The notes beneath the pieces are model-generated. The model worked only from the letters and a program-made list of their open reading frames with translations. It had not been told where the DNA came from and did no database searches. Positions 47,249 to 58,276 of a DNA stretch of 64,000 nt are shown in pieces. Source of the stretch: Pseudoalteromonas rubra. GTDB lineage: Bacteria > Pseudomonadota > Gammaproteobacteria > Enterobacterales > Alteromonadaceae. A program made the position numbers and the translations under genes. The stretch covers positions 4,531,234-4,595,233 of the forward strand of contig NZ_CP045429.1 in assembly GCF_005886805.2 (NCBI RefSeq), read 5' to 3'. Each line of letters opens with the position of its first letter. Within the stretch, counting starts at the first letter, position 1.

Positions 47249-48202
47249 TTACGAGGGTTGTTGAAAATCGGGCTGGATACGCCCCAAAATTCCGTCTAAT
47301 TCATCTAAATTTGCATAAGAAATCACCAGCTTACCTTTGCCTTTTTGGTTATAATTTATCTCCACTTTGGCCCCCAGGTTCTCTGCTAGCTGTTGCTCAA
47401 GCAGTTTAACGTCCGGATCTTTCTCTTTTGCTGGTTTTTTCTCCACGGGCTCTAACATAGCACGCACCAGTTTCTCGGTTTCACGGACCGTTAGTCCTTT
47501 AGCAACCGCGGTTCTGGCCGCTTCCGATTGCTGCTCACCGGTCAGTGCAAGTAGACAACGGGCATGACCCATTTCAATATCACCATGTTCCAACAAGATT
47601 TTTACATCATCATTGAGATTATTGAGACGAAGTAAATTGGTCACTGTGGTACGTGATTTGCCTACGGCGTCAGCAACTTGCTGATGGGTTAGTTCAAACT
47701 CGTTCAGTAATCGGTCGAGTGCAACAGCTTCTTCCATGGCGTTTAGATCTTCACGCTGAATGTTCTCAATCAGCGCAATGGCCACTGCGGCTTCATCCGC
47801 AACATCTTTGATGATACAGGGCACCACATCCAGCTCAGCAAGCTGCGCAGCGCGCCAGCGTCGTTCACCAGCAATGATTTCGAATTGGTTTTCAGCGATC
47901 GGGCGCACCACTATCGGTTGTAATACACCTTGTGCCCGGATCGAACTGGCAAGCTCTTCCAGCGCCTGTTCAGACATGTCCTTGCGCGGCTGATATTTAC
48001 CACGTTGCAAATACTCAATGGGCAACCGTTGTAATTCCTGATCGGTCACCTCATGGTTTTGCGTCGTCTGCTCGGGTTCAACGGCACGCTCGGTGCCCTG
48101 GGTTTGTGTGACTTCAGGCTGAGCAGGTTGAGGCGCAGCAGGTTTTGCTGAACTCAACAGGGCATCCAGACCTCGACCCAAACCGCGTTTTTTCACCGAC
48201 AT
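47249..48202 (-). CDS. parB: Chromosome partitioning protein ParB (CTPase clamp)
   Basis: 317 residues. N-terminal RGLGRGLDALLSS peptide that contacts ParA. CTP-binding domain with GERRWRAAQLA. The helix-turn-helix LTHQQVADAVGKSRTTVTNLLRL binds parS, and a C-terminal dimerisation domain follows. Directly downstream of parA, 15 bases apart. I find no complete parS (TGTTTCACGTGAAACA) inside this window. Confidence 0.96.
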   Translation of the reverse strand: MSVKKRGLGRGLDALLSSAKPAAPQPAQPEVTQTQGTERAVEPEQTTQNHEVTDQELQRLPIEYLQRGKYQPRKDMSEQALEELASSIRAQGVLQPIVVRPIAENQFEIIAGERRWRAAQLAELDVVPCIIKDVADEAAVAIALIENIQREDLNAMEEAVALDRLLNEFELTHQQVADAVGKSRTTVTNLLRLNNLNDDVKILLEHGDIEMGHARCLLALTGEQQSEAARTAVAKGLTVRETEKLVRAMLEPVEKKPAKEKDPDVKLLEQQLAENLGAKVEINYNQKGKGKLVISYANLDELDGILGRIQPDFQQPS

Positions 48203-48217
48203 TATTTTTTCTTCCTC

Positions 48218-49003
48218 TTAGGCAACAGCTGCTGCTTGTTTTTCCTGACGGCGGAGCATTTCTCCGGCCAACGCCAAATAGGCTTTGGCGCCACTGGATG
48301 CTCTGTCATAGTACATCGCTGGCGCACCAAAACTCGGCGCTTCTGCCAGACGCACATTGCGTGGGATCACCGTGCGGTATACTTTTTCACCAAAGTGCTG
48401 TTTCAGCTGTTCAGATACATCATTCGCCAGGCGGTTACGTGGATCGTACATAGTACGTAAGATCCCCTCAATCTGTAAATGGGGATTGACCAGCTTAGAA
48501 AGCTGCGTGATGGTATCCATCAGCGCTGTGAGTCCTTCCAGTGCATAATACTCACACTGCATAGGCACCATAACAGAGTCAGCTGCCGCCATTGCGTTGA
48601 CCGTCAGCATATTCAAAGAAGGCGGACAATCAATAAAAATAAAATCGTACTGGTCCAGCACCGATTCCAGTGCATTACGCAAACGCACTTCGCGGGCGAA
48701 CAATTCCATCAATTTAACTTCTGCCGCGGTCACATCACCGTTAGCAGCAATTAAATGGTATTCGCCGGACGTTTCTTTGCTGATCACGTCCTGAATGGGG
48801 GTCTCTTCGATCAAAAGATCGTAAATGGTTGCTACTTCACCATATTTGTCAACACCGCTGCCCATGGTCGCATTACCTTGTGGATCCAGGTCAATCAGCA
48901 GGACCTTACGCTTGGTCGCAGCCATGGAAGCTGCCAGGTTAACTGCAGTAGTGGTTTTTCCCACACCGCCTTTTTGGTTTGCGATCGCAATGACTCTAGC
49001 CAC
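48218..49003 (-). CDS. parA: Chromosome partitioning ATPase ParA
   Basis: 261 residues. Deviant Walker A KGGVGKTTTAVNLAA at the N-terminus, Walker B FIFIDCPPSLNML. Small ParA without an N-terminal DNA-binding domain, the Soj type. Order rsmG-parA-parB beside oriC is conserved in many bacteria. Confidence 0.96.
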   Translation of the reverse strand: MARVIAIANQKGGVGKTTTAVNLAASMAATKRKVLLIDLDPQGNATMGSGVDKYGEVATIYDLLIEETPIQDVISKETSGEYHLIAANGDVTAAEVKLMELFAREVRLRNALESVLDQYDFIFIDCPPSLNMLTVNAMAAADSVMVPMQCEYYALEGLTALMDTITQLSKLVNPHLQIEGILRTMYDPRNRLANDVSEQLKQHFGEKVYRTVIPRNVRLAEAPSFGAPAMYYDRASSGAKAYLALAGEMLRRQEKQAAAVA

Positions 49004-49017
49004 TATGTCCTCGAATA

Positions 49018-49638
49018 CTAGTCTTTTTTCAGAATGATTAAATGACGTTCACCATCCAGCTCGGGGACCTGTAAACTAATATCACGTTCCAGAGTCACAC
49101 CGGCAGGCAGGCTATCCAGTTCCTGCTGCGGAAACTGACCTTTTAACGCCAGAAAGCGGCTTTCGTCATCGACCAGATGTCCACACCACTGAACCATATC
49201 CTGCAAAGAGGCAAATGCACGGCTCAGTACACCGTCTAATTTAACACTTGGTTGATATTCTTCAACACGAGACTGAACGGGTGTGACGTTTTCCAGTCCA
49301 AGCGCATGTTTTACCTGGGTTAAAAAACGTACACGCTTACCAAGGCTGTCGAGCAAAACAAAATGCGTATCGGGCAGGGCGATGGCCAGTACAATCCCAG
49401 GTAATCCGGGTCCGGTACCCACATCGATGTAATTTTTGCCGCTCAGGTGAGGCGCAACGACTAACGAGTCCATGATGTGTTTAACCATCATTTCTTGTGG
49501 ATCGCGCACTGAGGTCAGGTTGTAGGCTTTGTTCCATTTATCGAGCAGCCCGACATAATCGACGAGCTGCTGCTTCTGTTGTTCAGTTAGCGTGATGTCC
49601 GTACGGGCTAACAGGGCTGTAAGTTGTTCTAATAACAC
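49018..49638 (-). CDS. rsmG: 16S rRNA (guanine527-N7)-methyltransferase
   Basis: 206 residues. SAM-binding motif [17 protein letters not shown] and [12 protein letters not shown], preceded by [16 protein letters not shown]. Methylates G527 of 16S rRNA; loss causes low-level streptomycin resistance in several species. In the mnmG-rsmG-parAB cluster. Confidence 0.97.
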   Translation of the reverse strand: MLLEQLTALLARTDITLTEQQKQQLVDYVGLLDKWNKAYNLTSVRDPQEMMVKHIMDSLVVAPHLSGKNYIDVGTGPGLPGIVLAIALPDTHFVLLDSLGKRVRFLTQVKHALGLENVTPVQSRVEEYQPSVKLDGVLSRAFASLQDMVQWCGHLVDDESRFLALKGQFPQQELDSLPAGVTLERDISLQVPELDGERHLIILKKD

Positions 49639-49654
49639 AGTCTTCCGTTTGTTG

Positions 49655-51544
49655 TTACGCAGACTTGCGTAACAACCCTTGCTTCTTCAGATACACTAAT
49701 AATAGCGAAATAGCAGCAGGGGTGATACCAGAAATGCGAGACGCCTGGCCGATTGTTTGTGGTCTGGCTTCTGACAGCTTAGCCACCACCTCGTTTGACA
49801 GACCGCTGACCTGAGCGTAATCGAACTCAGCCGGTAATAGCGTTTCTTCGTGACGCAGTTGTTTGTTGATCTCATCCTGCTGACGTGCAATATACCCGGC
49901 GTACTTAGTCTGTATCTCAACTTGCTCCAGCGCCTGAATATTGTCCTGTTCGCTGGCCAACCCTTCAATCTGCATCAGTGTGTTATAACTGACTTCCGGG
50001 CGACGGATCAGATCTTCCAAACTGGCTTCACGGGTCAGTGGCGACTTCAGCAATTCATTCACCTGCGCCAGTGCAGGATGATCTTTGTGGATCCAGGTGT
50101 TACGCAGTCGCTGCGTTTCCTGCTCCATGACTTCCAGCTTATTGTTGTAAGCTGCCCAGCGCTCATCATCCACTAAACCCAGTTTACGGCCTTGTTCTGT
50201 CAGACGCAGGTCGGCGTTGTCTTCACGTAACAGCAAACGGTATTCAGCACGGCTGGTGAACATGCGATACGGTTCTTTGGTCCCTAAGGTTGCCAGGTCA
50301 TCGATCAAGACTCCGGTATAAGCCTGATCACGACGCGGTGTCCAGGCATCCAGACCCTTAACTTGCAAGGCCGCATTCATACCGGCGATTAAGCCTTGTG
50401 CGCCGGCTTCTTCATATCCGGTGGTACCATTGATTTGGCCAGCAAAGAACAGACCATTAATAAATTTGGTTTCCAAAGATTGCTTCAGGTCACGCGGATC
50501 AAAGAAATCATACTCGATGGCGTAACCAGGACGACAAATATGCGCATTTTCAAAACCCTGAATTGAACGCACGATCTCCAGCTGAATATCAAACGGCAAG
50601 CTGGTGGAGATCCCGTTTGGATACAGTTCGTAAGAAGTCAGCCCTTCCGGTTCAACAAAGATCTGATGTTTCTCTTTATCAGCAAAACGAACGATCTTAT
50701 CTTCAATAGAAGGACAATAACGAGGCCCAATTCCTTCGATCACACCGGCATACATAGGTGAGCGATGCAGGTTTTCACGGATCACGTCATGGGTTTTCTC
50801 ATTGGTATACGTGATGTAGCAAGGGATCTGTTGTGGATGATCCGATGTTTTACCCATAAATGAGAATATCGGCGTTGGCGTATCACCTGGTTGTGCTTGC
50901 ATCACAGAAAAATCAACAGTGCGTGCATCGATACGAGGTGGTGTGCCTGTTTTTAGCCGATCAACACGGAAGGGCAGTTCACGTAAACGCTGTGCCAATG
51001 CAATTGAAGGCGGATCGCCTGCACGGCCACCTTTAAAGTTTTCCAAACCAATGTGGATCTGGCCACCAAGGAAAGTACCGACTGTTAATACTACCGTTTC
51101 GGCACTGAAGCGCAGTCCCATTTGGGTAACAACCCCTTTCACCTGATCCTGCTCAACGATCAGATCATCACACGATTGCTGAAAGATCTTCAGGTTTTCT
51201 TGGTTTTGCAAAATATCCTGGATCGCCGCTTTATACAGTGTGCGATCTGCCTGAGCACGAGTCGCTCTTACAGCAGGACCTTTAGATGAGTTCAGAGTAC
51301 GGAACTGGATCCCGCCTTTGTCGATCGCTTTGGCCATTGCGCCACCTAACGCATCGATCTCTTTTACCAGATGACCTTTTCCGATCCCGCCGATTGCTGG
51401 GTTACAGGACATCTGTCCCAGGGTGTCCATATTGTGTGTTAACAATAAGGTATTCATGCCCATACGTGCTGCAGCTAATGCTGCCTCAGTACCTGCATGA
51501 CCACCACCAACAACGATAACGTCAAAATGCTCGTGATAAATCAT
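49655..51544 (-). CDS. mnmG: tRNA uridine-5-carboxymethylaminomethyl modification enzyme, FAD subunit
   Basis: 629 residues. FAD-binding [19 protein letters not shown]; Cys in [21 protein letters not shown] and in [12 protein letters not shown]-terminal helical domain ending [14 protein letters not shown]. Works with MnmE to install cmnm5 on wobble U34. It borders oriC as in E. coli. Confidence 0.98.
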   Translation of the reverse strand: MIYHEHFDVIVVGGGHAGTEAALAAARMGMNTLLLTHNMDTLGQMSCNPAIGGIGKGHLVKEIDALGGAMAKAIDKGGIQFRTLNSSKGPAVRATRAQADRTLYKAAIQDILQNQENLKIFQQSCDDLIVEQDQVKGVVTQMGLRFSAETVVLTVGTFLGGQIHIGLENFKGGRAGDPPSIALAQRLRELPFRVDRLKTGTPPRIDARTVDFSVMQAQPGDTPTPIFSFMGKTSDHPQQIPCYITYTNEKTHDVIRENLHRSPMYAGVIEGIGPRYCPSIEDKIVRFADKEKHQIFVEPEGLTSYELYPNGISTSLPFDIQLEIVRSIQGFENAHICRPGYAIEYDFFDPRDLKQSLETKFINGLFFAGQINGTTGYEEAGAQGLIAGMNAALQVKGLDAWTPRRDQAYTGVLIDDLATLGTKEPYRMFTSRAEYRLLLREDNADLRLTEQGRKLGLVDDERWAAYNNKLEVMEQETQRLRNTWIHKDHPALAQVNELLKSPLTREASLEDLIRRPEVSYNTLMQIEGLASEQDNIQALEQVEIQTKYAGYIARQQDEINKQLRHEETLLPAEFDYAQVSGLSNEVVAKLSEARPQTIGQASRISGITPAAISLLLVYLKKQGLLRKSA

Positions 51545-51589
51545 TTACGGGATCCTACTTAAAAACAACCAGCAAATTTCGAAAGGGTG

Positions 51590-51980
51590 CGTATTCTACC
51601 CAGAAAAACGCAGAAGTGAAACGTTTAAATTTTAATCAGGGTCAAAAGGATCACTTAAATATATATAAGGATCTTTTTAAAGATCTTTATTAGATCTTAC
51701 TATTAGATCAGCCCGGATCTGTGAATAACGATGTATTCCTTATTTGATCCAAAGAGTTAGTTCAGATCATATGGTGTGAATTAGATCGGATCATCACGAT
51801 GAAAAGCTTTGATCAAAGTGGCTATTTATTCACAGCCTAAGATCCAATGAAAACTATCCAATGGATAAGTATGTTTAGATCCGCAGTTAGATCAAGGGTT
51901 ATCCACAATGCGATCTAAGAAAGAGTCATTTTGTGAATAACTTCTGTGTAAAAGATCTCATCACTGATCCGCTTATCGGA
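51590..51980. other. Chromosomal replication origin (oriC)
   Basis: Lies between mnmG and mioC, the enterobacterial position. Exact DnaA boxes: TTATCCACA at 51899-51907, TTATTCACA at 51826-51834, and its complement at 51720-51728 and 51932-51940. About 17 GATC sites fall between 51649 and 51970, against roughly one expected by chance. An AT-rich unwinding region near 51654-51708, on the mnmG side, contains repeated GATCTTTTT-like units. Confidence 0.9.
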
Positions 51981-52427
51981 TTAACTGGCCTGATCCAATT
52001 GCTGTTTTAATGTGGGCAACCAGGCGATGGCGGCATCTTCCGGCAGTGCTTCATCTTGTACATCGATCTTTAATACCGGTAAAAGCTGCTGTGCGCCTTT
52101 ATCTGACAATAGCTGCGCACAGTTACTGGCGGCCAGATTAAAGGTGTCATAACTTGAGTCGCCAATACCCACTACGGCAAATTGCACATGGCTCAGATCT
52201 TCATGATCAGTCAGTTGCTCTATAAAAGGCAGCAGGTTGTCCGGATAGTCGCCGGCACCATAAGTAGATGTGACCACCAGCCACAAAGAATGCTGACAGG
52301 CACTCAGGTCCGGTTGTTCATGCAGTTGCGTGTTGAATTCACTGGCATCAAGCTGCTCGGCAAGCTGTTCTGCAACGTACTCTGCGGAGCCCATTTGGCT
52401 ACCTATGATGATCTCAATATTGCGCAT
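51981..52427 (-). CDS. mioC: Flavodoxin-like protein MioC
   Basis: 148 residues. FMN phosphate loop GSQMGSAEYVAEQL and isoalloxazine loops TSTYGAGDYPDN and GIGDSSYDTF. Transcribed toward oriC, as in E. coli, where its transcript enters the origin. The biochemical role is not settled, though E. coli MioC supports biotin synthase in vitro. Confidence 0.92.
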   Translation of the reverse strand: MRNIEIIIGSQMGSAEYVAEQLAEQLDASEFNTQLHEQPDLSACQHSLWLVVTSTYGAGDYPDNLLPFIEQLTDHEDLSHVQFAVVGIGDSSYDTFNLAASNCAQLLSDKGAQQLLPVLKIDVQDEALPEDAAIAWLPTLKQQLDQAS

Positions 52428-53057
52428 GCGGCGTTAGATCCTGATTACTGACTCTGGGCGTATTCGCGACATCTTAATGACCTTCACAGAGAAGTAAAGC
52501 CTTGATCTGAGTTTGGGATAAAAAAATCTAGCGCAATTAGTAATCAAATTACACAGTTTTGAAATTAATACATATTAATCAGTGGTTTAATAAAATATTC
52601 CAAATGCTAACCCGGTGTGCTTGTTGTGGATAAACCGCGAATATCCTGATGCTTTTTGGGGTTATCAGGCCCTACAGAAATGCCTGTAAAGGGTCAAAAG
52701 CAGGGCAATTTTTAGCTTGTGGATAGATTCTGGTGCATAAGGCGATCTGATCGTCTTTTCATGACAAGAAAGAGGATCTATAAAGTTTGATCTATATAAT
52801 GAAATAATCTAAAAAATGGCGATCTTTTTCACATCGTTGACAGGATCGGGTGTTTGGCGTTGCTGTTTATGTTGTACAGCCACCTCTAAATGATGGTGTG
52901 ATGTGAGTATTTTTGCTCGCCAGAGCACTGTTTGCGACACCGATGTTCCTTTATGAAATACAAATATTGACAGAAATGCGCGGTTTTTCATCAATTACTC
53001 ACAGTTTGCAGTGTGATCTGAGCATAATCTAGGCGCAGTTTTCAAAGGAGCAAACGG
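52428..53057. promoter_or_regulatory. DnaA-box and GATC-rich region upstream of mioC
   Basis: 630 bases without a convincing gene; a 61-codon frame at 52809-52994 on the minus strand has no support. One exact DnaA box (TGTGGATAA, 52625-52633), a one-mismatch box at 52718-52726 and about nine GATC sites. Probably the mioC promoter region under DnaA control, and it also holds the promoter of the serine hydrolase on the plus strand. Confidence 0.65.
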
Positions 53058-54620
53058 ATGAAATCACTCAACTTGGGCGCTGCGCTGATCTGTATCGGTG
53101 TGCTGAGCGCATGTGTTAGCCGCAATGAACGGCCGGCCATTACCATTGAACAACCTGAATTGACGGCAATCGCGATGACTCAGGTGACGCTGGCAGCCAG
53201 GGTCACTGATAAGGATGATAACCTGAAATCAATCGCCTGGCGTCAGGTCTCAGGGCCGGATGATGCTGTGCTACATGTATCGGGTGATCAGGCACAAAGT
53301 ATCGATGTACGCCTTCCCACAGCCGCCGGCGAATATACTTTTGAGATCACTGCCACGGATGAGCTTGATGTCTATCAGAGCAAACGTTTCACTGTGATCG
53401 TAAAGTCGCTGCAAGAAACCGTCTTTGTGCAACTTGATGATTTGTTATCGCAGATTTACGAAGCGGATAAAGCCTTGATCCCTGGCATCCAGGCCCTGAT
53501 AGATTTCAATCAGGATGGAGTTGTGTGGCGAGGTGCTGTTGGCTATCGGGATGCACAGCAGACTCAGGTGTTAAAAACAGATACGCCGTTTCGCATTGCC
53601 AGTATTTCTAAGTTATTAAGTGCAGCAGTGACCTTTTCCATGATTGACGAAGGACTATTTACGCTGGATACGCCGATCACAGCGTTGATCTCGCCAGAGG
53701 ATATGCCCTTGGGTTATAGCATCGAGGACTTGCATGTTGCTCAGGGCGTGAAACGTGGGGGATCACTTACGATCCGGCAACTATTAGATCAAAGTACCGG
53801 GATCCGTGATTTTATTTCCTATTTGCATGACCCGTTAGCGCCAGACACGCGTTCATTTATTGCGGCACTGCAAGGCGGTGAAGATGATATTCCGGCGCTA
53901 TGGCGCTCTGATTTGCTTATTGCCGATCTGCTAGAGCGTGGTTTAACACAAAACCTGGAGGCTATGCCGGGAGAAAAACACCTGTATGGCAACAGTAATA
54001 CCGATTTACTCGCCTGGGCACTGGAAAAGCACACCAAAAAGCGCTTTGAGCAGCTGTTATATGAGCGTGTGTTGCAGCCGCTCGGTATGGACAACACTTA
54101 TATGGATCGGCATGAACCGATGCGTGGTTCAGAGCAGATAGCGCACCACTACTTTTATATTCCTGAACATGAGGAGATCCCCTCTGAACTGAGTGGTAAT
54201 CACAATGTGGTTGCACTTGAGGTGAATACCTCTTTTGCCTGGGCTGGCGGCGGGATGGTCTCCACACTGGATGATCTCAATGTGTTCATGACGGCTCTTC
54301 ATCAGGGGCATTTGGTTGAGGATCCTCAGTTACAAACGGAAATTGCCGAGCACTGGCTGAGCGAAGTGCCTGAAGAGGACGTTCAGGAACATTATGGCCT
54401 GGCGCAGGAGCGGTTTGATTTTGAGGGCTATTCCACAATCGGACATTCTGGGTTCTGGGGCACTAACGCAACATTTGTTGAGCCGCTGGCGATCCGTATG
54501 GTCACGGCAAGCCATCAGGTATCTGCGGAGAGTTTTTATGAATTTGAGCAAGCTGCCATTGCGTTATTTCACGAACTGGGCATAAAAGGCGTGGCGCCGC
54601 TCACCAAAGATACTCAGTGA
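53058..54620 (+). CDS. Lipoprotein beta-lactamase-like serine hydrolase with N-terminal Ig-like domain
   Basis: 520 residues. Lipobox VLSAC (Cys19). Residues about 25-118 form an Ig/PKD-like beta domain (VTLAARVTDKDDNLKSIAW, EYTFEITATDELDVY). The beta-lactamase/PBP-C fold follows: S-x-x-K at ASISK (Ser182, Lys185), Y-x-N at YGNSN and HSG in place of KTG. Probably an esterase, amidase or D-aminopeptidase acting in the periplasm. AAGGAG lies before the ATG. It is a second, distantly related member of the family found at 7329. Confidence 0.88.
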   Translation: MKSLNLGAALICIGVLSACVSRNERPAITIEQPELTAIAMTQVTLAARVTDKDDNLKSIAWRQVSGPDDAVLHVSGDQAQSIDVRLPTAAGEYTFEITATDELDVYQSKRFTVIVKSLQETVFVQLDDLLSQIYEADKALIPGIQALIDFNQDGVVWRGAVGYRDAQQTQVLKTDTPFRIASISKLLSAAVTFSMIDEGLFTLDTPITALISPEDMPLGYSIEDLHVAQGVKRGGSLTIRQLLDQSTGIRDFISYLHDPLAPDTRSFIAALQGGEDDIPALWRSDLLIADLLERGLTQNLEAMPGEKHLYGNSNTDLLAWALEKHTKKRFEQLLYERVLQPLGMDNTYMDRHEPMRGSEQIAHHYFYIPEHEEIPSELSGNHNVVALEVNTSFAWAGGGMVSTLDDLNVFMTALHQGHLVEDPQLQTEIAEHWLSEVPEEDVQEHYGLAQERFDFEGYSTIGHSGFWGTNATFVEPLAIRMVTASHQVSAESFYEFEQAAIALFHELGIKGVAPLTKDTQ

Positions 54621-54628
54621 CGGAAGAG

Positions 54629-54655
54629 TAAGACGCACCTAAGCGGTGCGTCTTA
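54629..54655. terminator. Bidirectional terminator between serine hydrolase and mnmE
   Basis: TAAGACGCACC, TAAGC, GGTGCGTCTTA: perfect 11-base stem between convergent genes. Confidence 0.85.
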
Positions 54656-54663
54656 GTATTGTA

Positions 54664-56028
54664 TTACTTACCAATACAGAAAGAGCTGAAGATCTTACCC
54701 AGCAAGTCGTCGGAGGTGAATTCACCGGTGATTTCATTAAGGTATTGTTGTGTGAGTCGCAGTTCTTCAGCCAGGATCTCGCCGGCAATGTGCATTTCCA
54801 GCTGAGTCTGGCCAATCTCCAGATGTTCTGCGGCACGTTCCAGCGCGTCGAGGTGACGGCGACGTGCCATAAAGCCACCTTCGGTTGCACCGGTAAAGCC
54901 GATACAGGCCTTGAGATGTTCACGCAACAGATCAATCCCTGTGCTGTCTTTAGCACTGAGGCGGATCAGGGCATGACCATGATCGTGACTGGTACCGGTC
55001 TGTTCACCACTGAGGTCAACTTTATTGCGGATCACGGTGATGTCCATGCCGGCAGGCAGTTGTTCAATAAACTCTGGCCAGATCCGGGCAGGATCGGTTT
55101 CATTGGTTTCGGTACCGTCAACCATAAATAGCACGTGATCTGCGGCGCGGATCTCATCCCAGGCACGCTCAATACCGATTTGTTCCACTTTATCCGGACT
55201 GTCGCGCAGGCCTGCTGTGTCAATGATGTGCAGCGGCATGCCATCAATATGGATATGTTCTCTCAGTACATCCCGGGTGGTGCCGGCAATATCGGTGACA
55301 ATAGCAGCTTCACGGCCTGCCAGCGCATTGAGCAGTGATGATTTACCTGCATTTGGCCGACCCGCGATCACCACTTTCATGCCTTCACGCATAATGCTGC
55401 CTTGCTTGGCCTGTTGGCGCACCACACTGAGCTGCGCGATGATGGCGTTCAGGTCGCCAGCCACTTTGCCATCAGAGAGAAAGTCGATTTCTTCATCCGG
55501 AAAGTCAATGGCCGCTTCCACATACATGCGTAAATGGATCACTTGTTCCACTAGCGCATTGATGTGTTTTGAAAAGTCACCTTGCAGTGAGTGCAGGGCA
55601 CTTTTCGCCGCTTGCTCGCTGGTTGCATTGATCAGATCGGCAATGGCTTCGGCCTGAGTCAGATCCAGTTTATCATTCATAAATGCGCGTTCAGAGAATT
55701 CACCGGGTTTGGCGAGTCGCACGCCTTCGACCTGGCTGATCTCTTTAAGCAGCATGTCCAGCACCACCGGACCACCATGGCCCTGAAGCTCAAGCACATC
55801 TTCGCCGGTAAAGGAGTTTGGACCTTTAAAGAACAGCGCAATGCCCTGATCCAGTTGCTCTCCCTGAAGTGTCTGGAATGGCAGGTATTCCGCATAGCGG
55901 GTTTTTGGGCATTTTCCGAGTATTTTGTGCGCGACCTGCTCAGCCAGAGTACCTGAAATTCGAATTATGCCGACGCCGCCCCGACCCGGTGCGGTTGCCT
56001 GTGCGGCGATGGTGTCTTGTGCGATCAT
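54664..56028 (-). CDS. mnmE: tRNA modification GTPase
   Basis: About 454 residues from the ATG at 56028 (AAGGG upstream); the frame extends six codons further. N-terminal folate-binding domain starts [26 protein letters not shown]. The inserted G domain has the P-loop [11 protein letters not shown] and DIAGTTRD, and the C-terminus is FCIGK with the conserved Cys. Partner of MnmG in U34 modification. Not next to yidC here: about 4.4 kb with a regulator and three redox genes intervene. Confidence 0.97.
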   Translation of the reverse strand: MIAQDTIAAQATAPGRGGVGIIRISGTLAEQVAHKILGKCPKTRYAEYLPFQTLQGEQLDQGIALFFKGPNSFTGEDVLELQGHGGPVVLDMLLKEISQVEGVRLAKPGEFSERAFMNDKLDLTQAEAIADLINATSEQAAKSALHSLQGDFSKHINALVEQVIHLRMYVEAAIDFPDEEIDFLSDGKVAGDLNAIIAQLSVVRQQAKQGSIMREGMKVVIAGRPNAGKSSLLNALAGREAAIVTDIAGTTRDVLREHIHIDGMPLHIIDTAGLRDSPDKVEQIGIERAWDEIRAADHVLFMVDGTETNETDPARIWPEFIEQLPAGMDITVIRNKVDLSGEQTGTSHDHGHALIRLSAKDSTGIDLLREHLKACIGFTGATEGGFMARRRHLDALERAAEHLEIGQTQLEMHIAGEILAEELRLTQQYLNEITGEFTSDDLLGKIFSSFCIGK

Positions 56029-56125
56029 TATGACCCTTGAAAACAAACTCTAATTATCGCTAAGTGTACAGCAAACGTGCGCTGTGAGGTATAGTAGAGG
56101 CGGTTCAGATATAAGGATATCCACT

Positions 56126-58276
56126 GTGGTTGCTTTCGCTCAGTTTCATTTTGATGCAGATAAACAGATATTAAGCCATGCGCAACAAGTTGTGCCATTA
56201 CGACCTAAAGTTGCTCAATTACTGCGGTTTTTATTGGCCCGTCCACAGCAAGTGATCGCGCGTGAGACGTTGCTGGATGCTTTATGGCAACATGGTGAAT
56301 ATCGTGATGCAGCGTTGACGCAAAGTATGGCTGAGCTGCGCCAGGCACTGGGGGATGATGCACAACAGCCGAGGTTTATCCGCACCGTACCGCAGCAGGG
56401 CTATCAATGGATCTGCCCACTTACTCAAGTGAACCGCAATAAGCGCTGCATGATATGGGCGACTTTTTTGAGTATCGCGCTGTTGATTATCGGGGGAGTC
56501 ATTGGTTATGCCAGTCAATCTGCGCCTAAGCCTGTTATGGCGCAGGAGGCGCGACCTGCTTTGACCATTTTGCCGCTGAACAATGATACCGAAGTGGCCG
56601 CCAATGCGTGGTGGGGGTATGCATTGCATGCAGCACTGGTGGCACGCTTGCAATCTGACTATCAGCTAGTCCCGCCGGCCCAGCAGGCAGAAGTGAATAG
56701 TAACAAACAGGTAGCGCTCACCTTGTCCCGTCAGCAACAGCGTTATGTACTGACCATCAGCTCCGCAGGGCAACAGCAAAAGGTAGTGGTTGAGCAGCTT
56801 GATATGGCGTTTGACAGCGTGGCAGATCAGGTCATTGCTGCACTGAACTTATTGCCTGATGGGCACGCCAGCCAGACCCGTCGGAGTGAGACAGCATCCC
56901 AGGACTATTACCGTGGCTTGCAGGCCCTGGACGAACAAGGCAGCAGACTGGCAAAGTCATATTTTGAGGCTGCCTTGACCCAACATCCTCAGCATCTGGC
57001 TGCGCAGCTCGAATTGGCCCGCATTACCTGGCAACAGGGAGAGCTGGCACAGGCCAGCGCAGTGTTTACCAGCATGGACGTGAGTAACGCGGCGCCTGCA
57101 ATCAAGGTGCGCTATTATCTGTATCAGGCAGAGCTCAGCAAGGCGCAGGGTCATTACGCTCAGGCACTGACAGATGTGCAGTTGGGGCTGGATCTTGCGC
57201 AGCGTCATCAACTATTGGAGCAACTGGCTACGGCGTATCAGTTGCAGGCCGATCTGCTGTGGTTGGATCAACAGTGGGATGCACACAGTAAGGCCCTGAA
57301 CTCGGCATATGCCCTAATTGGCAGCCGCGCACTGGCTTATCAGGATGCGCAGCGTGCGTTTTACCTGGCTAACCCGCCTGTTGCCGGGCCTGAAGAAAAG
57401 CGCTTACTGGATCTTCAAAGCAGCCGAGAAGTGTTACACAATACAATCACCTACTATCGCCAGTCGCCGCAGCGTTTGCTGCTGGCACGCGCTTTGTTTG
57501 CTTATGGCCAGAATTATCTGGTGCCAGTTGTTGAAAGTGAACCCAGTTTACTGGAAGCGCTGGAGATTGCATCCAATCTGGGCGAAGACTATCTAAGAAA
57601 GCAAATACTTACTTACCTTGGATTCTATTATATTCAGCTTCACAGAGGGGATGAAGCCCTTACGTACCTGGCGCAGGTTGAGCCGGATCCCCAGTGGCTC
57701 CCTCAGTATGAATTGCACTGGTTACTGCGTGGCATGGCCATCATGGATGGTGCGCTCACTCACCGTGACGCGCCGGGGTTGGCCAGTGCCATAGAGATAT
57801 TTGAGCAACTGTTGGCCTGGGATAAAGTCTCTGTAATGACCGCAGCACATGCTCAGTTGATGCTGGGTTGGAGTCTGATAAGACAAGGTGAGCTGGAACA
57901 GGCTGAAGCACATGTCATGCAAGCACGGGCAGTGTATCAGCGGCTGAACCTGGCAGATACGCTGAGTTATACCCGTTATACTCAGATGTATATCCGTTTA
58001 TTGCGTGGTGACGCTGAGGCTGCACTGGCCGTGATAGTCGATCCGCATAATGCCAGTCACCTGGAGCTGTTGTATGGCGCGGCGGCGGCCTGGTTCGTTC
58101 AGGACAACACTTTGTCATATCAGTTGAGCGAGCTGCTTGCTGCGCGGGAGCACAGTGATGCTCTGATCGCGCAGCTGAGTCAGATCAGGGCAGGATCAGA
58201 GCATACTTTCCAGTTAGTCAGTACAATCCTGGATAAGCCTTATAGCGTCTATTGTCAGAGCAACTGGGCACTATAA
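56126..58276 (+). CDS. CadC-like transcriptional regulator with TPR sensor region
   Basis: About 716 residues from the GTG at 56126, which has AAGGA nine bases upstream; the frame runs 14 codons further up. Winged-helix DNA-binding domain at about 1-95 (QVVPLRPKVAQLLRFLLARP, TQSMAELRQALGD, RTVPQQGYQW). One membrane helix (WATFLSIALLIIGGVIGYA) follows, then about 560 residues with TPR-like helices on the periplasmic side. This matches the CadC/TPR regulator group common in Alteromonadales. It ends 6 bases into the convergent thiol-redox operon. Confidence 0.88.
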   Translation: MVAFAQFHFDADKQILSHAQQVVPLRPKVAQLLRFLLARPQQVIARETLLDALWQHGEYRDAALTQSMAELRQALGDDAQQPRFIRTVPQQGYQWICPLTQVNRNKRCMIWATFLSIALLIIGGVIGYASQSAPKPVMAQEARPALTILPLNNDTEVAANAWWGYALHAALVARLQSDYQLVPPAQQAEVNSNKQVALTLSRQQQRYVLTISSAGQQQKVVVEQLDMAFDSVADQVIAALNLLPDGHASQTRRSETASQDYYRGLQALDEQGSRLAKSYFEAALTQHPQHLAAQLELARITWQQGELAQASAVFTSMDVSNAAPAIKVRYYLYQAELSKAQGHYAQALTDVQLGLDLAQRHQLLEQLATAYQLQADLLWLDQQWDAHSKALNSAYALIGSRALAYQDAQRAFYLANPPVAGPEEKRLLDLQSSREVLHNTITYYRQSPQRLLLARALFAYGQNYLVPVVESEPSLLEALEIASNLGEDYLRKQILTYLGFYYIQLHRGDEALTYLAQVEPDPQWLPQYELHWLLRGMAIMDGALTHRDAPGLASAIEIFEQLLAWDKVSVMTAAHAQLMLGWSLIRQGELEQAEAHVMQARAVYQRLNLADTLSYTRYTQMYIRLLRGDAEAALAVIVDPHNASHLELLYGAAAAWFVQDNTLSYQLSELLAAREHSDALIAQLSQIRAGSEHTFQLVSTILDKPYSVYCQSNWAL

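Noticed and set aside
51600..51640. parS site near oriC
   Set aside because: GTGAAACG-like fragments occur, but no full TGTTTCACGTGAAACA-type palindrome is present in the window.
52809..52994. 61-codon minus-strand frame upstream of mioC
   Set aside because: No ribosome-binding site, random-looking composition, and located in the DnaA-box/GATC-rich control region.
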